Source of the DNA: a bacterium
GTDB lineage: Bacteria; Myxococcota_A; Bradymonadia; UBA7976; UBA1532
Direction: 5' to 3'
NCBI GenBank assembly: GCA_030426085.1
Contig: JAUHYW010000011.1
Location: 107,642-171,641 of the forward strand
Length of the DNA: 64,000 bases
Shown here: positions 15,754-24,336 of the stretch, in pieces
Position numbering within the stretch: position 1 is the first letter of the stretch
How the letters are laid out: every line of letters begins with the position of its first letter
Made by a program: the position numbers and the translations under genes
The notes under the pieces: generated by a model
What the model was told of the DNA's origin: nothing
Database searches by the model: none
What the model saw: the letters and a program-made list of their open reading frames with translations, nothing else

Positions 15754-16557
15754 TTACAGCGAGGCGTCGTACGGGAAGCGGAAGTGCAGCATCAGGTAGG
15801 CCTGCCCGATGTGCCAGATGGAGTCTTCCAGTTCGCCCCAGGCCAGGATGTCGCCGCCCAGCTCCTGCGGGGGGTAGAACGTCGACTGCCAGCCCACGCT
15901 GACCAGGAACGACTTCGAGAACGGGATCTCGAGGTCGGCTTGCAGGTCGAGGCCCGGCCGCAGGAAGTGGGTCGTGCCCAGGCCGGCGTCCTCGCCGTCG
16001 ATGTAGATGTAGGTGACGTCCAGCCCCAGCCCGATGGCCAGCCGGGGCACCTTCAGCAGCGGGATGCCGAGGCCCAGCGGGCGCCAGCCGATGCCGTACA
16101 TCCCGACGTCCCCGGTCTTGGGTGAGATGTAGAGCGTGTCCGGGATGATGATGTACGGCGTGACCCGGGCCTCCTCCACGCCGCTGGCCAGCTTGCGGTA
16201 CTTCTTGGGGATGCGGCCCTTGTTGGCCTGGATGGTCTCTTTGTCGAGGATGGCTTCGAGGCTGATCTTGAGCCCGTAATGCGGCGCCTGATCGTCCTGG
16301 ATGGGCCCGGTCATCCAGTGGAAGGCGGGCCCGATGCCGATGTCGACCGGCACGGTCGAGGGCTTCGACTTCTTCTTGGTGCTGGCCTTCTTGCGGGTGC
16401 TCTTCGTCGAGCGCTTCTTGCGCTTGCGGGTGCTCTTCTTCGTCGTCTTCTTCTTGGCGTCGGTCGCCCGGCTCGTCCCGGTGCTCGGAGCCTCGCCGGC
16501 CAGCGCCGGGCTGCTCACCAGGGCGCTCACGATCAGCGCCAGCCACAGTCGCCGCAT
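15754..16557 (-). CDS. Secreted outer-membrane-type protein with Lys-rich linker
   Basis: 267 residues. The start at 16557 is set by a GGAGGA site just upstream and by a clean signal peptide (MRRLWLALIVSALVSSPALA, cleavage after ALA). Residues of about 30-70 form a very basic Lys/Arg/Ser/Thr linker (KKKTTKKSTRKRKK and similar), followed by about 190 residues with alternating hydrophobic strands (for example PRLAIGLGLDVTYIYID and LVSVGWQSTFYPP), ending in FRFPYDASL. This pattern suggests an outer-membrane beta-barrel, with the basic linker perhaps touching peptidoglycan or lipopolysaccharide. No family was recognised. It is divergent from the cytochrome bd operon. Confidence 0.75.
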   Translation of the reverse strand: MRRLWLALIVSALVSSPALAGEAPSTGTSRATDAKKKTTKKSTRKRKKRSTKSTRKKASTKKKSKPSTVPVDIGIGPAFHWMTGPIQDDQAPHYGLKISLEAILDKETIQANKGRIPKKYRKLASGVEEARVTPYIIIPDTLYISPKTGDVGMYGIGWRPLGLGIPLLKVPRLAIGLGLDVTYIYIDGEDAGLGTTHFLRPGLDLQADLEIPFSKSFLVSVGWQSTFYPPQELGGDILAWGELEDSIWHIGQAYLMLHFRFPYDASL

Positions 16558-16717
16558 GCTGTCCTCCCCATCGCCGGACAGCGGCATGATGTCAGAATCC
16601 GACGGCCGACGCACCGCGAGCGCGGCGATGTGCCGCGCCGATTCCTCTATGATGCGGCCCGTCGACCCGGCACGGCCCGTGCTCGTCGCGAGGCGCGCAC
16701 CCGTCGAGGAGAACGCG
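16558..16717. promoter_or_regulatory. Divergent promoter region between the barrel gene and cydA
   Basis: 160 bases. TATGAT at 16648-16653 is a good rightward -10 box for the cydABoperon, 65 bases ahead of the cydA start; no convincing -35 box lies at the normal distance, so the promoter may need an activator. GAGGA at 16705-16710 is the cydA ribosome site. Confidence 0.4.
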
Positions 16718-18040
16718 ATGACCGACCTGTTCGCCGCGCGGACCCAGATGGCCATGTCGCTGGGGTTCCACATCCTCTTCGCGGTGGCCGGCATGGCGAT
16801 GCCGCTGCTGATGGTGATCGCCGAGGTCGCCGCCCGCCGCACCCGGGATCCGGCCTGGATCGACCTCGCCCGCCGCTGGGCCCGGGGCACCGCCATCCTC
16901 TTCGCCGTCGGCGCGGTCTCGGGCACGGTGCTCAGCTTCGAGCTGGGCCTCTTGTGGCCCACCTTCATGGAGCACGCCGGGCCGCTCATCGGCTTGCCGT
17001 TCAGCCTCGAGGGCTTCGCCTTCTTCGTCGAGGCCATCTTCCTCGGGCTGTACCTCTACGGCCGGGACCGGCTCTCCCCCGGGCTGCACCTGTTCAGCGG
17101 GGTGATGGTCGCCGTCGCCGGGCTGGCGAGCGGGGTGCTCGTCGTCGCGGTCAACAGCTGGATGAACACCCCCACCGGCTTCACCCTGGTCGACGGGGTC
17201 ATCACCGACATCGACCCCTTCGCGCCCTTCTCGGCGGCGGCGTTCCCGACCCAGGCGAGCCACATGGCGCTGGCGGCCTACGCCAGCGTCGCCGCGGCGG
17301 TGCTCGGGGTGCACGCGCTGGGGCTGCTGCGGCAGCCGGACAGCGGCTTCCACCGGCGGGCGGCGACGGTCGCGTTCGCGGTGCTGGCGGTCAGCCTGCC
17401 GCTCCAGATCGTGACCGGCGACCTGAGCGCCAAGCACCTCGCCGAGCACCAGCCGACGAAGCTCGCCGCCGCCGAGGCGCTGTTCGAGACGCAGACCCGG
17501 GCCCCGCTGGCCATCGGCGGCTGGCCCGACGTCGAGGCCCGCGAGCTGAAGTGGGCCATCGAGCTGCCCGGGGCGCTGAGCTTTCTGGCGTTCGCCGACT
17601 TCGACGCCGAGGTGCAGGGCCTCGACCGGGTGCCCCGGGACGAGTGGCCCCCGGTGGTCGTGACCCACGTCAGCTTCCAGATCATGGTCGGCTGCGGGTT
17701 CGCGCTGCTGGCGCTGGTCGGCGTCGGGCTGTGGCGGCGCTGGCGCCGGGGCCGTGACCGCTGGCTGGACTCACCGTTGTTCCTCAAAGCCTGCATCGCC
17801 GCCGCGCCGCTGGGCCTGATCGCGGTGGAGGCCGGGTGGTTCGTCACCGAGGTCGGCCGCCAGCCGTGGGTGGTGCGGGGGGTGATGAAGACCGCCGACG
17901 CGGTGACCCCGATGCCCGAGCTGCACGTGCCGCTGGTGGCGTTCACCGCGCTGTACGTGGTGCTGGGGGTCGTCGTGGTGGTGCTGCTGCGGGCGCTGTT
18001 CCGCGACGCGACGCCGCTGACCGAGGAGGACCGGGCATGA
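16718..18040 (+). CDS. cydA: Cytochrome bd-type ubiquinol oxidase subunit I
   Basis: 440 residues. Start chosen at the ATG after GAGGA (16705-16710), which gives the usual N-terminus with His18 (haem b595 ligand; His19 in E. coli). Other family marks: SHMALAAYA (haem b558 His), the SFQIMVGCG methionine, and GRQPW. The Q loop between KLAAAEALFE and the next helix is short, as in the cyanide-insensitive (CIO/short Q-loop) branch. It forms the inner-membrane quinol oxidase with CydB and reduces O2 to water. The stop overlaps cydB (ATGA). Confidence 0.95.
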   Translation: MTDLFAARTQMAMSLGFHILFAVAGMAMPLLMVIAEVAARRTRDPAWIDLARRWARGTAILFAVGAVSGTVLSFELGLLWPTFMEHAGPLIGLPFSLEGFAFFVEAIFLGLYLYGRDRLSPGLHLFSGVMVAVAGLASGVLVVAVNSWMNTPTGFTLVDGVITDIDPFAPFSAAAFPTQASHMALAAYASVAAAVLGVHALGLLRQPDSGFHRRAATVAFAVLAVSLPLQIVTGDLSAKHLAEHQPTKLAAAEALFETQTRAPLAIGGWPDVEARELKWAIELPGALSFLAFADFDAEVQGLDRVPRDEWPPVVVTHVSFQIMVGCGFALLALVGVGLWRRWRRGRDRWLDSPLFLKACIAAAPLGLIAVEAGWFVTEVGRQPWVVRGVMKTADAVTPMPELHVPLVAFTALYVVLGVVVVVLLRALFRDATPLTEEDRA

Positions 18041-19026
18041 CCGCCGAGCTGGTCTACGGCCTGATGGGCCTCGCGCTGGGGCTGTACCTGCTCACCGGCG
18101 GGGCCGACTTCGGCGGCGGGATCTGGGATCTGTTCGCCCGGGGCGACGACGCCGAAGAGCAGCGGGCGGCCATCGCGAAGGCCATCGCCCCCATCTGGGA
18201 GGCCAACCACATCTGGATCATCTTCGTGGTGGTCCTGATGTTCACCGTGTTCCCGGTGGCCTTCGCCGCGGTGGGCATCGCCCTGCACATCCCGCTGACC
18301 GCGGCGCTCATCGGCATCGTGCTGCGGGGGTCGGCCTTCGTCTTCCGGGCCTACGGCCTCGACACGCCCACCTGGCGCAGCGGCTGGGGCCGGGTCTTCG
18401 CCGTCAGCAGCCTGCTGACCCCCGCCTGCCTGGGCGCGGCCTTCGCCGGGCTGGCCACCGGCGACATCCGGTGGGACGGCGCGGTCACCAGCGGCTTCTG
18501 GGCCGGCTGGACCACCGCCTTCGCCGGTCTCGCCGGGCTGATGACCGTGGCCCTGTGCGCGCTGCTGGCGGCGGCGTATCTGTGCCTGGAGACCGAGGCC
18601 CCGCTGCGCGACCGCTTCCGGGCGCGGGCGCTGGCGGCGCAGGTCGCGGTCGGGATCTTCGGCCTCGGCGCGCTGGGGCTGGCCCGGGGCGACGCGGCGG
18701 GCTTCTTCGCCCGGCTGACCGACGGCCCGGGGCTCGTGATCCTGGGGCTGACGATGGCCGCCGGCGGGGCGACGCTGTGGGCTCTGTGGCGCCGGCGGCA
18801 TCGGCTGGCCCGGATCGCCGCGATGGCCCAGGGGCTGGGCGCGCTGGCCGGCTTCGGCTGGGCGATGGACGGCATGCTGGTGCGCCCCGACCTGCCCTTG
18901 AGCCTGGGCGGCGCCCGCGAGGCGACCCTCGACGCGCTGGGCCCGGCCCTGATCGCGGGCGGGGTGGTGCTGGCCCCGGCGCTGTGGCTGCTGTATCGGG
19001 TGTTCACCGGCCGGGCCGAGCGGTGA
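18037..19026 (+). CDS. cydB: Cytochrome bd-type ubiquinol oxidase subunit II
   Basis: 329 residues, starting at the ATG that overlaps the cydA stop. The N-terminus (LTGGADFGGGIWDL) and APIWEANHIWIIFVVVLMFTVFP are diagnostic of CydB; eight to nine hydrophobic helices follow. It is the structural partner of CydA in the quinol oxidase. The last codons overlap the GTG start of a dihaem cytochrome gene, so oxidase and cytochrome are probably made in fixed proportion. No CydX-like peptide was found directly after it. Confidence 0.95.
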   Translation: MTAELVYGLMGLALGLYLLTGGADFGGGIWDLFARGDDAEEQRAAIAKAIAPIWEANHIWIIFVVVLMFTVFPVAFAAVGIALHIPLTAALIGIVLRGSAFVFRAYGLDTPTWRSGWGRVFAVSSLLTPACLGAAFAGLATGDIRWDGAVTSGFWAGWTTAFAGLAGLMTVALCALLAAAYLCLETEAPLRDRFRARALAAQVAVGIFGLGALGLARGDAAGFFARLTDGPGLVILGLTMAAGGATLWALWRRRHRLARIAAMAQGLGALAGFGWAMDGMLVRPDLPLSLGGAREATLDALGPALIAGGVVLAPALWLLYRVFTGRAER

Positions 19027-19667
19027 GGTCCGCCGCGCTGACCCTGCTGCTGCTCGGCTGCGGCGGGCCGCCCGCCCTGCCGCCGGTCGAGCCGCCGCCG
19101 TCCATCGCTCCGACGGGTGACGCGGACGCGGGGCGGGCGCTCTTCGCCGACCGCGGATTCGGCCGCAGCGGCTTCGCCTGCGCCGACTGCCACCCCGGGC
19201 CGTCCCGCGGGGTGCGCCCGGCGCCGTCGTTGAGCCCCTGGGCCGGCGGCGAGGCCCGGTTCGGCGGCCGCCCGAAGACGCCCGCCGAGGCGCTGGCCGC
19301 CTGCGTGGAGCGCTTCCAGGATCGCGGGCCGCCGAGCCCGACCGAGGCCGCCGCCCTGCGCGCGGCGGTCGAGCCCGCTCCGGTCGCGATGCCCGATGAC
19401 CCCGCGGCCCTGTACCGGTCCGCCTGCCAGCACTGCCACGAGGGCGGCCCCGCGCCGGCGGTCGTCGGTCGCCGCTGGTCTCCGAGCGGGCTGCGGGCCC
19501 GCCTGCGTCGCCGCCCCGGCCTCGACGAGCACATGCCGGCCTTCGACCCCGCCGTCGTGCCCGATCCGGCCCTCGACGCGCTGATCGGGTGGCTCGCCGC
19601 GCGGCCCCCGCGCCTCGGATCTGGTAGGCTCTCGCCGTCGATCGCGATCAGCTCGGAGCGCCCGTGA
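19023..19667 (+). CDS. Dihaem c-type cytochrome lipoprotein
   Basis: 214 residues. The GTG start overlaps the cydB stop (GTGA). The N-terminus VRSAALTLLLLGCGG is a lipoprotein signal with lipobox LLGC, so the mature protein should be anchored by a lipid on the periplasmic side. Two CxxCH haem sites are present (CADCH near residue 57 and CQHCH near 138), and MP motifs (DEHMPAFDP, residue about 180) could supply an axial Met. The double-domain layout resembles small periplasmic dihaem electron carriers or c551/c553 tandems. Coupling to bd oxidase is odd, since these enzymes normally take electrons only from quinols. The stop overlaps the next gene. Confidence 0.85.
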   Translation: MRSAALTLLLLGCGGPPALPPVEPPPSIAPTGDADAGRALFADRGFGRSGFACADCHPGPSRGVRPAPSLSPWAGGEARFGGRPKTPAEALAACVERFQDRGPPSPTEAAALRAAVEPAPVAMPDDPAALYRSACQHCHEGGPAPAVVGRRWSPSGLRARLRRRPGLDEHMPAFDPAVVPDPALDALIGWLAARPPRLGSGRLSPSIAISSERP

Positions 19668-20119
19668 ACTGCACCCTGTGCGACGCGAAGGTGGATCGGA
19701 CGGCCTGCTTCTGCAGCCGCTGCGGCGAGCTGCTGCGCCCGCCGCCGCCCGGGGCCCCGGTGGCCGGGCCCTGGCGGGCCATCCTGGCGGCCGAGGGCGA
19801 GGCGCGGGACACGGTGCTCGGGGCCCCGGCGGTGGCGCTGCCCGGGGATGACGCCGACGCCGAAGACGACGCCCCGCCCCGCCCCGCGCCGGCCGACGAC
19901 CCCGACTTCGACGGTGACCTCGACCCGCCGGAGGGCTTCCGCGAGACCGCGTGGTTCCTCGACGGCGAAGACCAAGAGGCGCTGTCGGCCATCGAGAACC
20001 GCGACCTGCCCGCCGACGATCGCGCCGACCGCTACCGCCCGGAGAACGCCGTCGTGCCCGACGCCGCCCGCCGCCGGCTGTCGCTGGCCGACGGGGACGC
20101 CCCCGAGGAGGATCCATGA
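19664..20119 (+). CDS. Small zinc-ribbon protein with acidic tail
   Basis: 151 residues, GTG start overlapping the preceding stop. CTLCDAK and CSRCGELL near the N-terminus form a CxxC-CxxC zinc ribbon (residues 3-24). The rest is Asp/Glu/Pro-rich and probably disordered. There is no signal peptide, so it is cytoplasmic. Function unknown; the ribbon suggests binding of a protein or nucleic acid. A TAGGCT -10-like sequence at 19625-19630 might allow separate expression. It is coupled to the next gene by an ATGA overlap. Confidence 0.7.
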   Translation: MNCTLCDAKVDRTACFCSRCGELLRPPPPGAPVAGPWRAILAAEGEARDTVLGAPAVALPGDDADAEDDAPPRPAPADDPDFDGDLDPPEGFRETAWFLDGEDQEALSAIENRDLPADDRADRYRPENAVVPDAARRRLSLADGDAPEEDP

Positions 20120-20556
20120 GCCGCTGCCTGCTCGCCTTCGCCGCGCTGCTCCTGCTCGCCGGCTGCCGCGACACGCCCGATGAGGTCCTGCGCTCGGCGA
20201 GCGAGTCCGCCGCCGGGGGCGACATCGTCGAGATGCGAGAGCTGTTCAGCACCGCCACCACCCACCGCCTGGAGCACGCCTGGCGGGCCGACGGCAAGGC
20301 CGAGGGCCGGGGCTGGGAGGATCTGGCCCGGCGGCTGGTCTTCAACGGCAGCCCGCTCGAGGTCGAGCCGGCGGCGGTCCAGATCCAGGGTGACTTCGCC
20401 AAGGTCGTCGCCCGAGCCGGGGCCGATACCCGGGCGTATTACATGCGCAAGGAGGACGGGCGCTGGCGCATCGACCTCGGCGGGGGCACCCGCTTCCGCA
20501 AGGCCGAGCGCGAGGCCGAGGCGGCCCGGGGCGAGAAGGGCGACGACGAGGAGTGA
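20116..20556 (+). CDS. Lipoprotein of unknown function
   Basis: 146 residues. GAGGAGGA stands just ahead of the ATG, which overlaps the previous stop. The signal MSRCLLAFAALLLLAGC ends in lipobox LAGC. The mature part (TPDEVLRSASESAAGGDIVEM through DGRWRIDLGGG) has the look of the cystatin/NTF2-like lipoproteins that often carry a GxWRID strand, followed by a charged C-terminal tail. It is the last gene of the five-gene cyd operon. Role unknown; it may assist the oxidase or envelope upkeep. Confidence 0.7.
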   Translation: MSRCLLAFAALLLLAGCRDTPDEVLRSASESAAGGDIVEMRELFSTATTHRLEHAWRADGKAEGRGWEDLARRLVFNGSPLEVEPAAVQIQGDFAKVVARAGADTRAYYMRKEDGRWRIDLGGGTRFRKAEREAEAARGEKGDDEE

Positions 20557-20707
20557 GCCCGGCCGCCCGGCGGGGACGTGCGCGCGGGGGTGTCGGGCGA
20601 GCGGGTGACCGGCGGGCGGCCGCGCTCATCGATGTGGGTGCACCCGGCCTCGAGCGCCCCATCGACCGACCGCTTCGGGAGGGCTCACCGCTGCCCGCTT
20701 CACGCCC

Positions 20708-22750
20708 ATGAGCCGCGCGAACGACGCGCCCGCCGACGCCGCCGGGCGGGCGCTCACCGGCCTCCCGCCGACGGTCACCGGGGCCCTGCTCACCTTCGGC
20801 TTCGTGCTGCTGCCCCTGTGCGACGTCTGGATCGCGCCGGTCCTGGCCGCGCTCGACGGGCTGCCCCGGTGGGTCGGCTGGCTGCTGGCGATCCAGATCG
20901 CGCTGCCCCCGCTGGCGCTGCTCGTCGCGCCCCGGGCCCCGCGCAGCGCCCGGCGGCTGCTGGGGCTGGGGGTCGTGGCGGCGACGCTGGTCTGCGCCCG
21001 GGTCGCGGGGGACGCGCCCCTGCGCTTCATGGCCTGCGTCGGGGCGGGCATGCTGCTGCTGGCGGCGATCGCCGGCTGGCTGGACGACCCGGCCGACCCC
21101 GACACCGCGCACGTCCGCCCCCGGCGGGCCTCGCTGGGCACCATGCTCGGGGCCGGGTCGTGCTGGCTGGCGGTGCTGGGCCTGGGCGCCTCCGACGCGT
21201 TGACCGGGCGGCTGGCGCTGGCCGGCAGCCTGCTCGCGGGGGTCGGCTGGGCCACGATCCGAGCCCTGCCCGCTCCGCCCCGCCGTCGGCTGGCCATCGC
21301 CTGGATCTGCGCCCCGCTGCCGCTGCTGCCGGCCCTCGACGCGGTGCTGCTCGCGGTGCCGGGCCTCATCGCGCTGGGGGTGTGTACCGCCGCCCTCGAC
21401 CGCCGCGCCCGCCGCCCGGGCGACGCGCTCGACCCGGGGATCTCGGAGCAGGCCCTGGTCGATCCGGCCCTGGCGGTGGGGGCGAGCTTCTTCCTCACCG
21501 GCCTCGCCGGGGGGGTGCTGCTGGCGCTGCCCATGGCGTCCACCGGGGCCCCGCTGAGCTTCGTCGACGCCGTGTTCACCGCCTTCAGCGCGGTCTGCGT
21601 CACCGGCCTGATCGTCGTCGACACCGCCACCGCGCTGAGCCCCTTCGGACAGGGGGTGGTGCTGCTGCTCATCCAGCTCGGCGGACTGGGCATCATGACG
21701 TTCTCCACCGCGGCCATCCTGCTGCTCGGCCGGCGGATGAGCCCCCGCCACGAGGCCACCGCCGCCGAGCTGCTCGATACGACCGACCGCGGGGGCCTCG
21801 TGCAGCGGGTGCGGCTCATCCTGGGGGTGACCCTCATCGCCGAGCTGGCCGGCGCGGCGGTGCTCGCCGGGGCGTTCGCGGTGCACGGCGATGGGCTCTC
21901 CACCGCGATCTGGCGGGGCGTCTTCACCGCCGTCTCGGCCTTCTGCAACGCCGGCTTCGCCTTGCAGACCGACAGCCTGGTGCCCTACGCCGACAGCCCG
22001 CTGGTGATGCTGACCTGCGCCGCCCTGATCGTGCTCGGCGGCCTGGGCCCGCTGGTGATCGCCGGCGGCCGGGGGCGCAGCATGGGGCCGCTCGCCCGGC
22101 GCATCATCGGCTGGACGACGGCGGTCCTGCTGGGGGTCGGCTTCCTGGCCTTCATGGCGTTCGAGTGGGGCCGGACCCTGGCTCCGCTCGACCCGATCGA
22201 CCGGGTGATCAACGCCTTCTTCCAGTCGGTCACCCTGCGCACCGCCGGCTTCAACTCGGTGGACTTCGGCGGGCTGCACCCGGCGACCTACAGCGTCATG
22301 ATCCCGCTGATGTACATCGGCGGCAGCCCCGGCTCGACCGCCGGCGGGATCAAGGTGACCACCATCGCGGTGCTGGTGCTGCTGGTGCGCTCGGCCTTCC
22401 GCGATCGGGCCCACGTCGAGGCCTTCGGATTCGAGATCCGGGGGGAGGCGGTGCGCAAGGCCACCGTCGTCAGCTTCATGGGCGCTGGCGCGGTGGTGGC
22501 GCTGCTGTTCGGCTTGCTGGCCACCCAGCCGCTGGGGCTCGAGGTGGCGCTGTTCGAGGCGGTCTCGGCGGTGGGCACCGTCGGGCTGTCGCTGGGCGGC
22601 ACGGCGGCGCTGGACGCGGTCGGCAAGCTGCTGGTCACCGCCGGCATGTACGCCGGCCGCATCGGGCCGCTGACCCTGCTGCTGCTGCTCGCCGCCCGCG
22701 AGCGGCCCCACGCGGTGCGCGGCGCGAGCGCCGACGTGCCCATCGGATGA
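20708..22750 (+). CDS. TrkH/KtrB-type potassium transporter membrane subunit
   Basis: 680 residues. An extra N-terminal block of hydrophobic helices (about residues 15-240) precedes the canonical core. The four selectivity-filter loops are visible in order: AVCVTGLIV, AFCNAGFAL, LRTAGFNS and VGTVGLSLG, each followed by a helix, and the SPGSTAGGIKV segment typical of KtrB/TrkH is present. It forms the inner-membrane K+ (or Na+-coupled K+) channel with the RCK subunit encoded 33 bases downstream. The N-terminal extension is longer than in KtrB. Confidence 0.92.
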   Translation: MSRANDAPADAAGRALTGLPPTVTGALLTFGFVLLPLCDVWIAPVLAALDGLPRWVGWLLAIQIALPPLALLVAPRAPRSARRLLGLGVVAATLVCARVAGDAPLRFMACVGAGMLLLAAIAGWLDDPADPDTAHVRPRRASLGTMLGAGSCWLAVLGLGASDALTGRLALAGSLLAGVGWATIRALPAPPRRRLAIAWICAPLPLLPALDAVLLAVPGLIALGVCTAALDRRARRPGDALDPGISEQALVDPALAVGASFFLTGLAGGVLLALPMASTGAPLSFVDAVFTAFSAVCVTGLIVVDTATALSPFGQGVVLLLIQLGGLGIMTFSTAAILLLGRRMSPRHEATAAELLDTTDRGGLVQRVRLILGVTLIAELAGAAVLAGAFAVHGDGLSTAIWRGVFTAVSAFCNAGFALQTDSLVPYADSPLVMLTCAALIVLGGLGPLVIAGGRGRSMGPLARRIIGWTTAVLLGVGFLAFMAFEWGRTLAPLDPIDRVINAFFQSVTLRTAGFNSVDFGGLHPATYSVMIPLMYIGGSPGSTAGGIKVTTIAVLVLLVRSAFRDRAHVEAFGFEIRGEAVRKATVVSFMGAGAVVALLFGLLATQPLGLEVALFEAVSAVGTVGLSLGGTAALDAVGKLLVTAGMYAGRIGPLTLLLLLAARERPHAVRGASADVPIG

Positions 22751-22783
22751 CCGGATGACCGACCGACCCCCGGAGGCGCCCTG

Positions 22784-23446
22784 ATGCAGAGACAGGCCCT
22801 GATCATCGGCCTCGGCCGCTTCGGCATGGCCCTCGCCCGCTCGCTGCACGCCGAGGGCTACGCCATCATCGCCGTCGACCGGGACGAAGAGCGGGTGCAG
22901 GCGGCCAGCGAGTTCGCCGACCGGGCGGTGCGCCTCGACGCCACCGACGAGCAGGCGCTCGCCAGCCTGTCCCCCGAGAGCCGCGAGCTGACCGTCTGCG
23001 CGATGGGCGAGGACAGCCGGGAGACGGCCATCCTGGTGACCACGCTGCTGCGCCAGCTCGGCGCGAAGCGCATCGTGGCCCGGGCCAACAACACCCTCGT
23101 GGCCCGCATCCTGCGGCTGGTGGGGGCCCACGAGGTCTTCGACCCCGAGGTGGAGTTCGCCGAGCGCTTCGCCCGCCGGCTGACCTACCAGGGCATCAGC
23201 GACGAGATCCGGCTGGGGCCCAACCTGGTGATCTCGGAGCTGAAGGTACGCCCGGCGATGGTGGGGCGCACGCTGAGCGAGCTGGAGCTGCCCGAGCAGT
23301 TCGGGCTGACGGTGCTCGCCATCCGCAAGTCCGACGACGCCACCGGGCTGTCGGCCCCCGACCCCCGGGCCGAGCTGCGCGAGGCGTGGGGGCTGCTGGT
23401 GGTCGGGGAAGAGGGCGCCGCCGCCGCGCTGCACGAGGCGTGGTGA
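22784..23446 (+). CDS. TrkA/KtrA-type potassium uptake regulatory subunit
   Basis: 220 residues. GGAGG at 22772-22776 fits the ATG. An RCK-N Rossmann domain (LIIGLGRFGMALARSL, Asp in AVDRDEERV for the adenine nucleotide) covers about residues 1-125; an RCK-C domain (ELKVRPAMVGRTLSEL) follows. It binds NAD(H) or ATP/ADP on the cytoplasmic face and gates the transporter upstream. The stop overlaps the next start (TGATG), so the downstream HAMP protein belongs to the same operon. Confidence 0.92.
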   Translation: MQRQALIIGLGRFGMALARSLHAEGYAIIAVDRDEERVQAASEFADRAVRLDATDEQALASLSPESRELTVCAMGEDSRETAILVTTLLRQLGAKRIVARANNTLVARILRLVGAHEVFDPEVEFAERFARRLTYQGISDEIRLGPNLVISELKVRPAMVGRTLSELELPEQFGLTVLAIRKSDDATGLSAPDPRAELREAWGLLVVGEEGAAAALHEAW

Positions 23447-24336
23447 TGCGGCTCGGCGACCAGATGCGGCTGGCGGTGGGGCTGCTCGCCGCGCTCCAGA
23501 TCGCGACCGCGGCGGCCGGGGCGTGGCTGCTCCTGCGCACCGGGCCGGCCATCGAGCGCATCCTGGCCGAGAACGACTATTCGCTGGCGGCGGCCGAGGA
23601 GATGCGGGCGGTGGTCGCCGCCCGTCCGGTGGGCGCCGCCGGCCGGGACCGCTTCGCCACCGCCCTCGAGCGGGCCCGCAGCAACATCACCGAAGAGGCC
23701 GAGCCGGCGATGCTCACCGCCATCGAGTCCCACGCCCCGGGCGCCCTGCGGGGGGACGCGGCCGATCGGGCGGCGCTGCTCGAGACGCTCGACGGGCTGG
23801 CGGCCCTCAACCGGGCGTCGATGCACCGGGCCGACGCCCGGGCCCAGCGGCTGGCGCGGGCCGGGGCCTGGGCGCTGAGCGGGCTGGCGCTGCTCAACCT
23901 GGGGCTGGGGCTGCTCATCGTGCGCCGCACCCGCGATCGGCTGCTGGCGCCGCTCGATCGGGTGCATCGGGTGGCCCGGGCGCTGCACCGCGACGACCGC
24001 CGCCAGCGCTGCGGCGGCGGGCCGGGCGAGCTGGGCGCGATCGGCCGGGCGCTGGACGACCTGCTCGACGAGCTGGAGCAGGTGCACCCCCCGCCGCTGG
24101 CGCTCGACGGTGATCGGGCGGCGCTGCTGGCCCTGCTCGAGCGCATGCCGCACCCGGCGGGCATCGTGCTGGCCGACGGCACGCTGCGGGCGGCGAACCG
24201 GGCCGGCATGGCCGCCCGCTCGGCGCTCAAGAAGGCCGGCCGGCGCACCGACCTCGGCGAGGGCCGGGCGCTGCTCGAGATGGTCGAGGAAGAGGTCGGA
24301 GGCGAGCCGCAGCCGGCGCCCGATCAGCCCGGCTGA
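23446..24336 (+). CDS. Membrane sensor-like protein with HAMP and PAS-like segment, no output domain
   Basis: 296 residues; ATG overlaps the ktrA-like stop. A first membrane helix (residues 8-32), an extracytoplasmic helical region of about 105 residues, and a second helix (about 141-162) give sensor-protein topology. RRTRDRLLAPLDRVHRVARAL and the following GELGAIGRALDDLLDELE make a HAMP relay. After it comes a short PAS-like piece (LLERMPHPAGIVLADGTLRAANRAG), then an acidic tail. Neither a methyl-accepting region, a kinase, nor a cyclase domain follows. It may sense ionic or envelope conditions and act on the K+ transporter directly; that is inference. Confidence 0.7.
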   Translation: MRLGDQMRLAVGLLAALQIATAAAGAWLLLRTGPAIERILAENDYSLAAAEEMRAVVAARPVGAAGRDRFATALERARSNITEEAEPAMLTAIESHAPGALRGDAADRAALLETLDGLAALNRASMHRADARAQRLARAGAWALSGLALLNLGLGLLIVRRTRDRLLAPLDRVHRVARALHRDDRRQRCGGGPGELGAIGRALDDLLDELEQVHPPPLALDGDRAALLALLERMPHPAGIVLADGTLRAANRAGMAARSALKKAGRRTDLGEGRALLEMVEEEVGGEPQPAPDQPG

